DNA of 64,000 bases from Dryas octopetala. Its lineage: Eukaryota > Streptophyta > Magnoliopsida > Rosales > Rosaceae. The translations under genes were made by a program, and so were the position numbers. Below, piece after piece: positions 36,132 through 47,209 of the stretch (positions are counted from its first letter, which is position 1; each line of letters begins with the position of its first letter). Under the pieces are notes generated by a model, which had not been told where the DNA came from, searched no databases, and worked only from the letters and a program-made list of their open reading frames with translations. The stretch is from NCBI GenBank assembly GCA_963921425.1, contig OY992832.1, forward strand, positions 28,051,489 through 28,115,488, in the 5' to 3' direction.

Positions 36132-37281
36132 AACCGAAAATTTTGGTTTCGAATCGGTAATGGCATTTATCAATCTAAACCGACCGATGGATAGCCCTAC
36201 CCTAAACCCAACACTCCTAAATCCCAACCACAACATTTCAGACACACCCCCTCCTCCTATAACCTCATTTCTTCATCTTTCATCCACTAAACCCTAGACC
36301 TTCTATCTTTATTCTACATAGATAATAATATTGTAGAAAAGAATATTAATTGTGATCACTCTTCCCTTGTCCGTCTTTAGATGAGGTCTGATAGTAAACG
36401 TTTTTTAGTTTTTTTTTTTTTGTTCTTTCATTTTTGGTCGCAATTCGTTCGGTGAAAAAGGGCCGAATGGTTCTAAAAATTTCGGCCTCCGAACCACTAT
36501 TTCTTAAAATAACTTTATGATTTTCATTTAGCCGTTTTCTGCTGAACTTAGAGATTCGATCTATTTGGCAAATTGTTGCTGAATGAACCCAATTGGTTGA
36601 GTAGACCAGTGTCGAACGACCCGTGAACATGTTCACTCCCTAACACGAAATTTCAATCTTAAACCCTAAACACCCACAGTCCAAATTATCTCACACAGAA
36701 AAAAAAAAAGGTGTTGGGATGGATTAAACAATTGAAATTAGATAGGAAATCCTTAGTTTTAAATTTGAATAAAAAAAAATAGGAGTTCAGGAATTGAGCC
36801 ATTACTCGGTTCCTGAACAAAAGATTCTGACATGATTGTCTGCCTTGGGGTGCGGGGTCATGTTAGATCAAAAACCAAATAAATACAGAGATTGGTCTTA
36901 GTAGACTGGTTTCTGAAATTTTCTGGGAACATGACTGAAAGGAAAGGTCATTCTATCAAAAATTACTTTTGACTGATTATTGTAGGACTTGGACTTTCCA
37001 GTTACTTAGAGAAGAAGTCAGGACTTTGGTGTTGTTAGACCGCATCATTAGATTAAGCTTGAACTCCAAGTAGGGAGAATCTTCACACCCTATTTATGAG
37101 ACTTTTATTGTGTGTATGTATGATAATAAATATTGTTGCGTGCAAAAATGCATTGTTTTTGCTTATCATATCATATGGATTTTCGTATGTTAACTAATTG
37201 ATGATATGTGACAGGACCGTCCCCAGATTTCACCCTGGAACCCGAAGTGACCCTGTGGAGTCCAACACCCACTGGGTGTTA
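34341..37281. other. Intergenic, AT-rich, repeat-like
   Basis: No credible gene is present. A tRNA-like A-box/B-box pair lies near 35070-35145. From about 35215 to 36200 there is an AT-rich repeat bounded by GGTTTGGTTTGG-type and AAACCGACCGATGG-type ends, typical of a non-autonomous plant transposon. A (CT)n tract is at 36085-36129. The reading frame at 36346-36636 on the minus strand has no recognisable family. GC-richer DNA at 37215-37281 leads into unit R1. Confidence 0.5.
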
Positions 37282-38193
37282 TGTAACGCCTCGAACCTTG
37301 GGTCCATAAACACACTGAAACATCAACCTTTTAAATCTGTTTTCTATTTCCTTTGAGCCATGCACATAAATATAAATAAATAAATTTCTTTCAAATAAAA
37401 CATTTATGTAAAACCTCTGTGTAAAAATATTTAAACAAAACAAAGTGGGTCCCACTGCCTCGACTTCTCCTCACTGCCTCCTCAGCTTGCTTAACTTGCA
37501 AAACACAAACCTTACACCACATCCATGGTGTACCGGGTTATACAACAAACCAGGTAAGCTCGAAAGCTTGTATGAGTGAAATGACTTAAACAATTATCCT
37601 CAAATAATCCTTCAATTTACATACTCAAAAATAATCCACAATAAAATCCATAATTACTCAAACGCATAATAATCCCATCACCAATCATTCAAGCATCAAG
37701 ATAATAAATCCTCGTATTCAAATAAAATCTCATCAATAAATAATAATCATTATTTTGGCAAATCAATTGCCTAATCGTCAAAAATTAACCTCAGCCTCAA
37801 TCATTCACATCCTAATTAATAACCTCAATGCATAATCACCATCATTGTACATCCTCAAGAGTCAAGCCTAGATTTTACCAAGTCCTAGCAAACAATGCAA
37901 TACAAGCACACGTTACAAACAAACATCTATCTAATTTCACTCACGTCGCTCTTTGAAATCCTCCAGCTTTAAAATTATTTTAAAAATCTCCTTTCAAATC
38001 CATTTTTAAATCCCCTCAAACCGTAAATCAAACTCTGAAAAAAAAAAATAATACTCTCGAGCTGTAAAATTATTAAAATGTCTGAAATAAAAACGCAATG
38101 CCTTACTTGTCATTTAAAATATTTACTGATGTAATATCATTTCTCAAAATACTCCACAACTGAAAACTCACACCACACTAGTACCAAGGGAAC

Positions 38194-38432
38194 TGCTGGC
38201 TATACATTGTCGAGTCATCTCTAGGCAAGTGCAGAGCAATATGTGATGCTGGTCATACACCGCCGACTAGGCAAGTGCAGAGCAATATGTCATGCTGGTC
38301 ATACATCGCCGAGTTATCTCGAGACGAGTGCAGAGCAATATATAATGTTGGTCATACACTGCCGACTGGGCAAGTGCAGAGAAAATGCTAGTCATACACC
38401 GTCGAGTCATCTCTAGGCGAGTGCAGAGCAAT
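38194..38432 (+). repeat. Minisatellite in R1, five units of about 40-52 bases
   Basis: Units begin with CTGGTCATACACCG and end with GTGCAGAGCAA. Some carry an extra GTCATCTCTA segment, giving long and short versions. A homologous array of five units lies in R2. Confidence 0.88.
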
Positions 38433-39057
38433 TCTATACCTGCTAAGGGGTACCAATATGGCGGTCTGAAACTACTTTTGGATATCTCAATAAACCACAT
38501 CTCAAGAGTACTCATCCAGATAAAAACTGAAAATATAATTCTTTCAATAAATCCGTTAAAATAAAATCATTCTCAAATCATGAAAGCTGCTAGATCTAAA
38601 TCATTTCCAGAAACTATCCATACTCAATTAGATCAAGAAAAGAGTTGAATTATAAAATGTGCAAAACATTTCAAAAACCAAAGATCCACTCACAGTCTAC
38701 CCCGAGCTATACCGAATCCTTTCCGAAATTGATTCTTACTCACGACCCCTCACTTGTTTACCACTCCTACTCACAGTCCACTGTAAAATAATTGTCTAAT
38801 TCTCATTCATTTACCTCAACAAAAAACATTTCTTCTCTAATTCAGCAATTATCGTTATAGCATTTCTATAATTCTCAATTAATCCCTTAGTCTCAAATCC
38901 TCGTCACTACATTCTCATGATTTAAATCCTACACTTAGCCTCCTCTAACATAAAGCAACAAATCACACAAAACAGACAATTCATCCACGGTACTCAACAA
39001 TATAACCAGATAAATTTCACTCACTGTGCAACCACGTGAAATGACCGAAATGCCCTT

Positions 39058-40696
39058 TGTTAGTTGCTAGGATTTGATATATTGGCTTTTCCTTGTCAAA
39101 ACCATTGTATTTACTTTTTTAATTATTCACTCACACGCTCTAGGCTAGAATTAAGGGTAAGATCTCTCGTGTTGAAGAAATCAAGAATAAAGTTACAATG
39201 CAAAAAGATCTAAGGTAGACTGCACTTCATGCATTTCACGAAAAACAGTTTTGTGTCTATTTGACTAGTCATTCACTAATCATAAGAACAATGTCCTTTA
39301 TATACAGTGGTTAACACTTAAATGACAGTGTCACTTTAGTGGGCCATTTCAGAATTTGTTCTTAAAGCCCAATTTCTGTTTTTCTAAACATGCATGTGCA
39401 CAGCACATGAATTGGTTCCTTCACTAAATCAATCTGATCAGGTCTTGCTTCACATCATTTTCACGCTTCTCACTCTCACACCTCAGCACTATTCATTTTC
39501 TTCTTCATTTCTGAATTTTGTAAAATAAAGAAATAATTGATTTTACAGCTCCACATTCTTATCCTTAGCTGTACTAGGATACCTCTCTAGGACAAAAAAG
39601 AATATGTCCTTTATTTGTCTCTTGCGGACAGCCATTGATTGGCTTCCATGTGACACAGGCTGAAAAGGGGTGTGTGCGTCGTGGGTATTTTGGGCGTCCT
39701 TTGGCTGAGTCTTTAGGGTGGTGTGAATTGCACCTGGGTATGCTTGCTGCGTGTGTGTTTGGGTTTTTATGGGTGTGTGCTCATCCTTTTTCAAGAAAGA
39801 AAATGTTTTTGATTTTCTTAACTTGCTTTTCACCCTCTAAAATCTGAATGGGTTTGAGTGTTGTTCTAAATCTTTTCACATATTCATAAACACTATCATT
39901 TAGATTTTAGATTAAGGATTCTCCATTAACTTTTTCATGTGTTTTGCTTGAGAAGGCTGATTTTTAAAGAATCCAAATTTGCATATCATTTCACAGCATT
40001 ATCATTGGAATCCACTTGCTTAGTTGCGATCGATGCCGTGCGTTGAAGAGCTCAAGGAGGAGCTGCCAATGACATGAATGATTGATTGTTAGCTTTAAAG
40101 TGTTTGTACAAGAATGCACAATGGTAAGAAGCTGTCACTTAATATTAGGACTAGAGTGATTGAGCTTGTTGTGTGATTGCTTGTATTGAAACCCTTGATA
40201 TTGGATTTCTTGGTCAACTGAAAAAGACCCCCAATTTTTAACCGTTAGTGGTTTTCTGGGTGAACAATCGTGTGCCTTGTTCGTTGTTTATTTCTATTGT
40301 GTTGCTTATTATTAATCTGGAAATTCTATCACAAGATCACACACTCCACTTTAGCATGTTAACTTAACCTTTTGAATGCTAAATGAAAGTTTGATAATCT
40401 GCTCACACACCACTTTAGTTGTTGATAGCACTGGGATTCCTACACTGATGGATCCTTTGAGTGCATAGGTTGTCACTCAATCCTTTGGTGTGTTTGATTT
40501 GTGTTGTTTACAAAAGTTATTTTTGATTTACAAGTCAACCTGTACGTGTCTTCAGATTTTAGCCACTGTGTCGTCAGAGTTTTGTCTACTTGATTGGTCC
40601 CTGAGTGATCATATAAAACAAAAATTGGGGTCTGATTACTGACAGTGGATTTAATCAAGTTAATTAGGTAGATAAATCACCTAATACAAACTTTCA
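39058..40696 (+). repeat. 5' LTR of the Sirevirus
   Basis: The LTR starts with TGTTAGTTGC and ends with ACAAACTTTCA just before the primer site. It is homologous along its length to 45541-47209. Small reading frames inside it occur in both LTRs and are not genes. Confidence 0.95.
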
Positions 40697-40698
40697 AT

Positions 40699-40710
40699 TG
40701 GTATCAGAAC
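40699..40710 (+). other. Primer binding site (initiator Met-tRNA)
   Basis: TGGTATCAGAAC lies two bases after the 5' LTR. It matches the complement of the 3' end of plant initiator methionine tRNA except for one base. Confidence 0.93.
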
Positions 40711-40814
40711 GCTACTCTAAAAACAAATAGAGAGATCCTAGGGTGTTGTTTGTTTTTAGGTGTGTGTAGATGTAAAGAGATCGAGTTGCAGGTTCTTGTA
40801 ACTCTACTCCATTT

Positions 40815-41012
40815 TTTTATGGCAGCAACTACGCTGCTTGGAGAGAGAAATTTGAAATTTTCCTTGATGCCTATGATGAGTTGGCATATGAATATCTCAC
40901 TATTGAGTGGATTCCTCCCACTAAAATTGTAGATGGAGTTGAAATTCCTAAGCCTAGGTCTGAATGGTCTATAAAATCACAGCATCTAGCTCCAACAAGA
41001 AGGCAGGTGTAA
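40815..41012 (+). pseudogene. Truncated copia gag fragment
   Basis: A frame beginning FYGSNYAAWREKFEIF has the copia gag N-terminal pattern (F-x-G-x-N-Y-x-x-W). It ends at TAA 41010-41012 after about 65 codons. The rest of gag with its zinc knuckle, the protease and the integrase are missing; the next recognisable sequence is the region before RT. An internal deletion is the simplest reading. Confidence 0.75.
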
Positions 41013-41028
41013 CCATGCTGAAGATGTA

Positions 41029-42646
41029 ATTCTAGGTTCTATAGACCAGCCAGTTAGGACTAGAAAACAAATGGCCAATGAACTTGCTCATGTGTGCTAT
41101 GTGTCCATTGTTGAACCTAAAAATGTCAAAGAAGCACTCAATCATGAGGAATGGGTGAGTGCAATGCATGAAGAATTGAACTAATTTGAAAGAAACCAAG
41201 TGTGGACTCTTGTAGAAAGACCAGCCAACACAAATGTCATTGGAACCAAATGGATCTTTAAAAATAAATCTGATGAATTTGGGAATGTAGTTAGAAACAA
41301 GGCTAGGCTTGTTGCTCAAGGGTACTCTCAATTAGAGGGTATTGATTTTGATAAGACTTTTGCACCCGTTGTTAGACTTGAGTCCGTTAGGTTACTTTGT
41401 GCCATTGCATGTCATCTTAAGTTTAAATTGTATCAAATGAATGTTAAAACGGCTTTTTTAAATGGTTACTTGAATGAGGAAGTTTTTATGGAACAACCAA
41501 AGGGTTTTGAGAATCCTCACATGAGAGATGGTGTTTATAAATTAAAGAAAGCCTTGTATGGGCTGAAGCAAGCTCCAAGAGCTTGGTATAAGAGACTTTC
41601 TCATCATTTGTTATCCAATGGGTATCAAAGAGGGTCGGTTGACAAGACCCTAGACCCTATTTGTAAAAAGGTTAAAAAATGATATTTTGATTGCTCAAGT
41701 TTATGTGGATGATATTGTTTTTTATTCAACTTCCAATTTTCATGTCAAGAGATTCATTGATGTAATGTCTAGTGAATTTGAAATGATTCTAGTTGGTTAA
41801 ATGAATTTCTTTCTAGGGCTGCAAGTTAAGCAAGAAGATTGTGAGATATTTACCTCTCAATCTAAGTATGCTAGAAACTTGGTCAAAACGTTTGAGCTTG
41901 AGTCTTCCAAAGTGGCTAATACTCCAATGAGTAAAAGCTCCAAACTTCATAGGGATCCAAGTGGTAAGCAAGTAGACCAAACCTTGTATAGGAGCATGAT
42001 AGGGAGTCTCCTCTACCTCACAGCTAGTAGACCGAACATAGCGTTTGCGGTAGGAGTGTGTGCTAGGTTCCAAAGTGATCCTAAGGAATCTCATTTGTTT
42101 GCAACAAAGAGGATAATCAAATATATAAGTGAGACTCTTGACTATGGTTTGTGGTATACTCATGACACCAACACTAAATTAGTTGGGTTTAGTGACTCAG
42201 ATTGGGCTGGGTGTAGTGATGATTTGAAGAGCACCTCGGGTGGTGCTTTCTATGTTGGAAACAACTTGGTGTCTTGGCACAGCAAGAAGCAGAATTATGT
42301 CTCTTTGTCGACTGTTGAAACTGAATACATAACAGGAGGGATTTGTTGTACACAACTCATTTGGATGAGACAAATGTTAGTCAATTATGGAATTGATGAG
42401 AAAACCTTTCTCATTTATTGTGATAATATGAGTGCTATAGACATCTCCAAGAACCCGGTCCAACACACTAGAACCAAGCACATTGACATAAGACATCATT
42501 TCATTAGAGATCTTGTGGAGAGTGGAACTCTTACTTTGACTTTTTTTCCTTCCGAAAAGCAACTTGCAGACATCTTTACCAAAGCTTTGGAGAATCCAAA
42601 GCACATTAGTCTTTGGAAGTCAATTGGCATTTGTACAAATGCATGA
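41029..42646 (+). pseudogene. Copia reverse transcriptase - RNase H, broken
   Basis: The first open part holds the copia RT core: GTKWIFKNK, RLVAQGYSQ, FAPVVRLESVRLL, MNVKTAFLNG and LYGLKQAPRAWY. The frame then shifts by one near 41640-41690, and in the second frame come YVDD (41702-41713), LNFFLGLQ-like residues and a full RNase H (DSDWAGCSDDLKSTSG, ADIFTKAL). In-frame stops at 41182-41184 and 41798-41800 also interrupt it. It ends at TGA 42644-42646. The sequence is closest in pattern to Sirevirus (SIRE1-type) polymerases. It cannot make an active enzyme. Confidence 0.92.
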
Positions 42647-43968
42647 TCCCTTGTAGTTAAATGTGCTTCATGTAAGTTCCTTTTATTCGGTTTAAGTAGT
42701 TTCGTTTGTCTTTAAATAACCATTTTGAAAGGTCTTAACATTACTTGTCACACTCTCCTTGATAATCAAAAAGGTTCTTGCATAACATTTGTCATGTCAA
42801 TAAGCATAATCTCTTCCTCTTGTCAAATGTTAGCTTTGAGGTCTTTTTCTACTTTAACACTTTGTCATGGTCAATCAAACTTGTTAAATATTTTTCAAAG
42901 ACAATTTGTTTGAGGATGCAATTTAGATTCTCAACATAATTCCTCATTTGTGACCTATCTTAAGCTAAGTTTTCCTCTTTTGAACAAATGTGCACCATAC
43001 AAAAAAAAAAAGTGTGGCCAAAGAAGTCACAGCCCTAAGGAGTGATAAGGTGTTTTTATGGTGTTTTAGGGTAAAAAGTCGCAAAATTGGACCAAATCAT
43101 TACACTTAATATGAGGTGTACCTAAACAAAATATAAAAATAATTTTCCATAGCCATTACCATGAGTTGAAAAACTTTGTTTTTAAGATTTGTTCACAAAT
43201 TAGAAATTTTCTTGAGTGGTCAAATTCTAATATCTTTTTGTGGATGAAACTTATCTAACTTTTTTGTTGTTTTTGACATTGTTTTACTCCTAAAACAAGA
43301 CTTGATTGCTAGCAATGACCTCCCTATATCCCACATATGCTTATTTGCTTGCAAAAACTTGCAATTTTCATTTTCCATATCTATTAGAGTGTTGACATTG
43401 GTGGTTAATCCTTTTCACGTTCTCTTTTCTTGTCAAATTCCTTTGTCAAAATAGAATCCCTGAAGCACATATAACTCATAGGATTTTTATTGTGTCAATT
43501 GTCATTGTTTCAATCTCCTCCAAGATTTCTCTATCTCTTTGTCAAACCATATGGCTGCTTTATGTTCCAGTTCTGTTATGTACGAATTTTGTCCATTTTG
43601 ATTGGTCTGCAATCGTCACATACAGTCATTTTAACAGGACCATTCAGCTCTTTGGATTACTGTTCATTAAGGGCATTTCAGACCTTTCTCAATTTTTTTA
43701 TTATTCTCTAGTAGTCCTTTATAGTGCACGCGCTCCTCTTTTTCCTCCTTCAATCCCTAGAATTTCAAATCCTCTATTCTTCCATCTCCTCTGTCTCTCG
43801 TTCTCCTTTTGCCGAGACTCTTTCTCTCTAGATTTGCACTTCGCACAGCCCCTCTAGCTCACGACTCGGCCTGCACTCTCTCTTGCTCGCGCCTCGTCCT
43901 ACCTACTCTTGCTCGCCTCTCGGACTGCATTTCTTAGCCGCGGATCTGTCCTTGTCGCACCTTTCACG
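42647..43968 (+). other. Sirevirus spacer between pol and the third ORF
   Basis: AT-rich non-coding DNA turns CT-rich toward 43730-43960, a leader-like stretch just before the ATG of the third ORF. No conserved domain is seen; the frames at 42725 and 43490 look like chance. Confidence 0.6.
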
Positions 43969-45183
43969 ATGTCAGGCTCTACCATCATTCCTAGTCGCAA
44001 CCGCCAACGCCAATCAACGATGGAGGACTGTGATGCCCAAGATTTCATCGATGGGCAGAATAGGTTTACAACTCGTTGGGCAAATAGGTTCTTTCGCATT
44101 GTGTGTTCCCGATCTGTGGTCTCTGAACGCCACTACAGGTTAAAGGACTTCAATCTCCATCTTTTTCGCCAGGTCGTCTCTTTTCTCTGTGACTATCAAG
44201 TCTCTACTTTGAATGACCTCTCCAAGACAGTCCCTTCTTACAACTTCACCATAGTCCAAGAATTCTATGCTAATTTTCCAGGTCGCATAGCCCGAAATGG
44301 ATTTAATGCCTATGTGCGAAATTGTAATGTGTATTTTCGGCCTAGTGAGATATGTAAGGTTCTTGGGTTAAAAAAGTATACACACTCTGATTATTTGCAA
44401 TATTTAGCACATTCTAGGACATACATTGCTGCTCACTTTCAGGCCGTGGCCTATGTTAACCCTGCTAACCCTTTAAAGGATGGCTTGTTACTCGAGAAGT
44501 CCGAGTTCAAACCTTTTCACAAGTTTTTGTGGGATTTTGTGCGTCACAATATTATCCCTACCTCCAACAACTCGCATCCTTCTGAGGAGCAAATTCAAGT
44601 TATGATGTCTATTCTGAATAAGGATCTCGTTCCCTTAGATTTCATTATTTATGAATACATTCAGACTAAGACAATCGGTAAGGGTCGTGACCACAACGGT
44701 GCTCTCATTTTCCCTCTCCTTATCCACCTTCTTTGTGCCCGTAGTGGTGTCCCCCCTGTGGCTGACTTGGATACATTTGTTGAGCCTATGGCTGACTATA
44801 CGAAGGCTGTCATGAAAGTCAGTGAAATATTTGCTCGCAAAAAGAGGGGTGATCAGGCTCCTTCCCTTGAACAAGAGAATGCTGCTCTTCTTGCAAAGGT
44901 TAAAGGTCAATCGGCTATCATTACGGATCTCATGGCCCAATTAGCAGCTCACACGACTCATTTTGCTGCTTTTGCCATTGTTCCTTATTCAGATGGGCTC
45001 CATCCTGAGGATGGTGATCCCCATGATGACGTTCCTGATCATTCAGATACCGCACCAGCGATGGACCCCACAGGTTCTCCTATGGTAGCAAGCTCAACTG
45101 TTCTTCAGCCTGTGGATGACTTTGAACTTGCCATGCAAGCCCGGTATAGAGATGTTGCAACTGCTGCAGATTATCAGCCTTAG
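43969..45183 (+). CDS. Sirevirus third ORF (envelope-position, putative plant transposon protein), intact
   Basis: An uninterrupted 404-codon ORF starts at ATG 43969 (the frame is open a little further upstream, but without an ATG) and ends with TAG. The central part, with VPSYNFTIVQEFYANF followed by an R-x-C-N-V-Y-F-R-P-S-E-I-C-K-V-L-G-L segment, matches the domain annotated as putative plant transposon protein, found in many plant retroelements. Near residues 300-345 is a heptad-rich, leucine-zipper-like coiled coil (SLEQENAALLAKVKGQ). The acidic C-terminus is rich in Asp, Pro and Ser. I see no signal peptide or convincing membrane segment, so calling it an envelope would only reflect its position. 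It stays open although pol in the same element is broken twice over. Confidence 0.8.
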   Translation: MSGSTIIPSRNRQRQSTMEDCDAQDFIDGQNRFTTRWANRFFRIVCSRSVVSERHYRLKDFNLHLFRQVVSFLCDYQVSTLNDLSKTVPSYNFTIVQEFYANFPGRIARNGFNAYVRNCNVYFRPSEICKVLGLKKYTHSDYLQYLAHSRTYIAAHFQAVAYVNPANPLKDGLLLEKSEFKPFHKFLWDFVRHNIIPTSNNSHPSEEQIQVMMSILNKDLVPLDFIIYEYIQTKTIGKGRDHNGALIFPLLIHLLCARSGVPPVADLDTFVEPMADYTKAVMKVSEIFARKKRGDQAPSLEQENAALLAKVKGQSAIITDLMAQLAAHTTHFAAFAIVPYSDGLHPEDGDPHDDVPDHSDTAPAMDPTGSPMVASSTVLQPVDDFELAMQARYRDVATAADYQP

Positions 45184-45227
45184 GGGAAGTTAGAACTTAG
45201 GGGGAGATAGTTTTTAGGGGGAGTTAC
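45180..45227 (+). other. Multiple polypurine tracts upstream of the main one
   Basis: Three purine-rich pieces follow each other right after the third ORF stop: TAGGGGAAG, TTAGGGGGAGATAG and TTTTAGGGGGAG. Repeated polypurine tracts are a described Sirevirus feature. Confidence 0.7.
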
Positions 45228-45527
45228 TCTTTGAGCATGTAGCTTTTGATTTTTCTTGCATATTTCCCAACTCTATGTACTCTTGAACTTCACTTTTATT
45301 TTTTGTGTGTGCCCTTTTGTCTTTCCATGACAAAAAATGGGAGAATGTATTTGTTTAATCTGCATTGGTTGCTGTGTTTAAACTGCATTGGTTGCTGTAC
45401 AATCATGTTTTGTGTTGTGCAAGCACTTTTTCTTGCAGGTACACTTTTTGGAAGCTTATAACAAAGTGTTGGGCTAAGTGTTGAGAGTCTTGTGAGGTGA
45501 ATGGGTTAATGTTTTGTCAAGGAAAGC

Positions 45528-45540
45528 CAAAGGGGGAGAT
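45528..45540 (+). other. Polypurine tract at the 3' LTR
   Basis: CAAAGGGGGAGAT directly precedes the 3' LTR and would prime plus-strand synthesis. Confidence 0.85.
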
Positions 45541-47209
45541 TATTAGTTTCTAGGATTTGATATATTGGTTTGTCCTTGTCAAAACTATTGTATTTATTTT
45601 TTTAATTATTCACTCACAAGCTCTAGGCTAGAATTAAGGGTAAGATATCTCGTGTTGAAGAAATCAAGAATGAAGTTGCAATGCAAAAAGATCTAAGGTA
45701 TATTGCACTTCATGCATTTCACGAAAAACAGTTTTGTGTCTATTTGACTAGTTATTCACTGATCATTAGGACAATGTTGTTCACGTATAGTGGTTAACAC
45801 TTAAATGACAGTGTCACTTTAGTGGGCCATTTCGGGATTTGTTTCTTAAAGCCCATTTCATTTAAAGTCCAATTTCTGTTTTTCTAAACATGTATGTGCA
45901 CAGCACATGAATTGATTCCTTCACTGAATCAATCTGATCAGGTCTTGCTTGACATCATTTTCACGCCTCTCACTCTCACACCTCAGCACTATTCATCTTC
46001 TTCCTCATTTCTGAATTTTACAAAATAAAGAAATAATTGATTTTACAGCTCCACATTCTTATCTTTAGCTGTACTAGGATACCTCTCTAGGACAAAAAGA
46101 ATATGTCATTTATTTGCCTCTTGCGGAAAGCCATTGATTGGCTTCCACGTGACACGGGCTGAAAATGGGTGTATGCGTCGTGGGTATTTTGGGCGTCCTT
46201 TGGCTGAGTCTTTAGGGTGTTGTGAATTGCAGCTGGGTATGCTTGCTACGTGTGTGTTTGGGTTTTTGTGGGTGTGTGCTCATCTTTTTTCAAGAAAGAA
46301 AATGTTTTTGATTTTCTCAAACTAAAATGATTTTCTTAACTTGTTTTTCACCCTCTAAAATCTGAATGGGTTTAAGTGTTGTTCTAAATCTTTTCACATA
46401 TTCATAAACACTATCATTTAGATTTTAGATTAAGGATTCTCCATTAGCCTTTTCATGTGTTTTGCTTGAGAAGCTGATTTTTAAAGAATCCAAATTTGCA
46501 TATCATTTCACAGCATTATCATTGAAATCCACTTGCTTAGTTGCGATCGGTGCCGTGCGTTGAAGAGCTCAAGAAGGAGCTGCCAATGACATGAATGATT
46601 GATTGTTAGTTTCAAGGTGTTTGTATAAGAATGCACAATGGTAAGAAGCTACCACTTAGTATTAGGACTAGAGTGATTGAGCTTGTTGTGTGATTGCTTG
46701 TATTGAAACCCTTGATATTGGATTGCTTGGTCAGCTGAAAAATACCCCCAGTTTTTAACCGTTAGTGATTTTCTAGATGAACAATCTTGTGCCTTGTTCG
46801 TTGTTTATTTCTATTGTGTTGCTTATTATTAATCTGGAAATTCTATCACAAGATCACACACTCCACTTTAGCATGTTAACTTAACCTTTTGAATGCTAAA
46901 TGAAAGTTTGATAATCTGCTCACACACCACTTTAGTTGTTGATAGCACTGGGATGCCTACACTGATGGATCCTTTGAGTGCATATGTTGTCACTCAATTC
47001 TTTGGTGTATTTGATTTGTGTTGTTTACAAAAGTTATTTTTGATTTACAAGTCAATTTGTGTCTTCAGATTTTAGCCACTGTGTCGTCAGAATTTTGTGT
47101 ACTTGATTAGTTTCTGAGTGATCATATAAAACAAAAATTGGGATCTGATTACTGACAGTAGATTTAATCAAATTAATTAGGTAGATAAATCACCTAATAC
47201 AAACTTTCA
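45541..47209 (+). repeat. 3' LTR of the Sirevirus
   Basis: The LTR starts with TATTAG (the 5' copy has TGTTAG, so the second base is mutated) and ends with ACTTTCA before CCCTT. It has an extra insert around 45855-45880 relative to the 5' LTR. Confidence 0.95.

Larger units (their letters stand above)
39058..47209 (+). mobile_element. Ty1/copia LTR retrotransposon, Sirevirus lineage, 8152 bp
   Basis: The element is delimited by TG..CA ends and a CCCTT target-site duplication at 39053-39057 and 47210-47214. It has 5' and 3' LTRs of 1639 and 1669 bases, a Met-tRNA primer site, a gag fragment, pol lacking protease and integrase, a separate intact third ORF, and several polypurine tracts before the 3' LTR. 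Multiple polypurine tracts and an extra ORF after pol are known Sirevirus traits, and the RT sequence resembles SIRE elements. The LTRs differ at roughly one base in twenty over the first 300 bases, so the insertion is old. It is inserted into R1. Confidence 0.93.

Noticed and set aside
36346-36636. 96-codon minus-strand frame
   Set aside because: Lysine-rich run from a T homopolymer, no family resemblance, and an AT-rich repeat setting.
39635-39847. Small frame in the 5' LTR (also at 46134-46325)
   Set aside because: Present in both LTRs because the LTRs are copies; no known domain.
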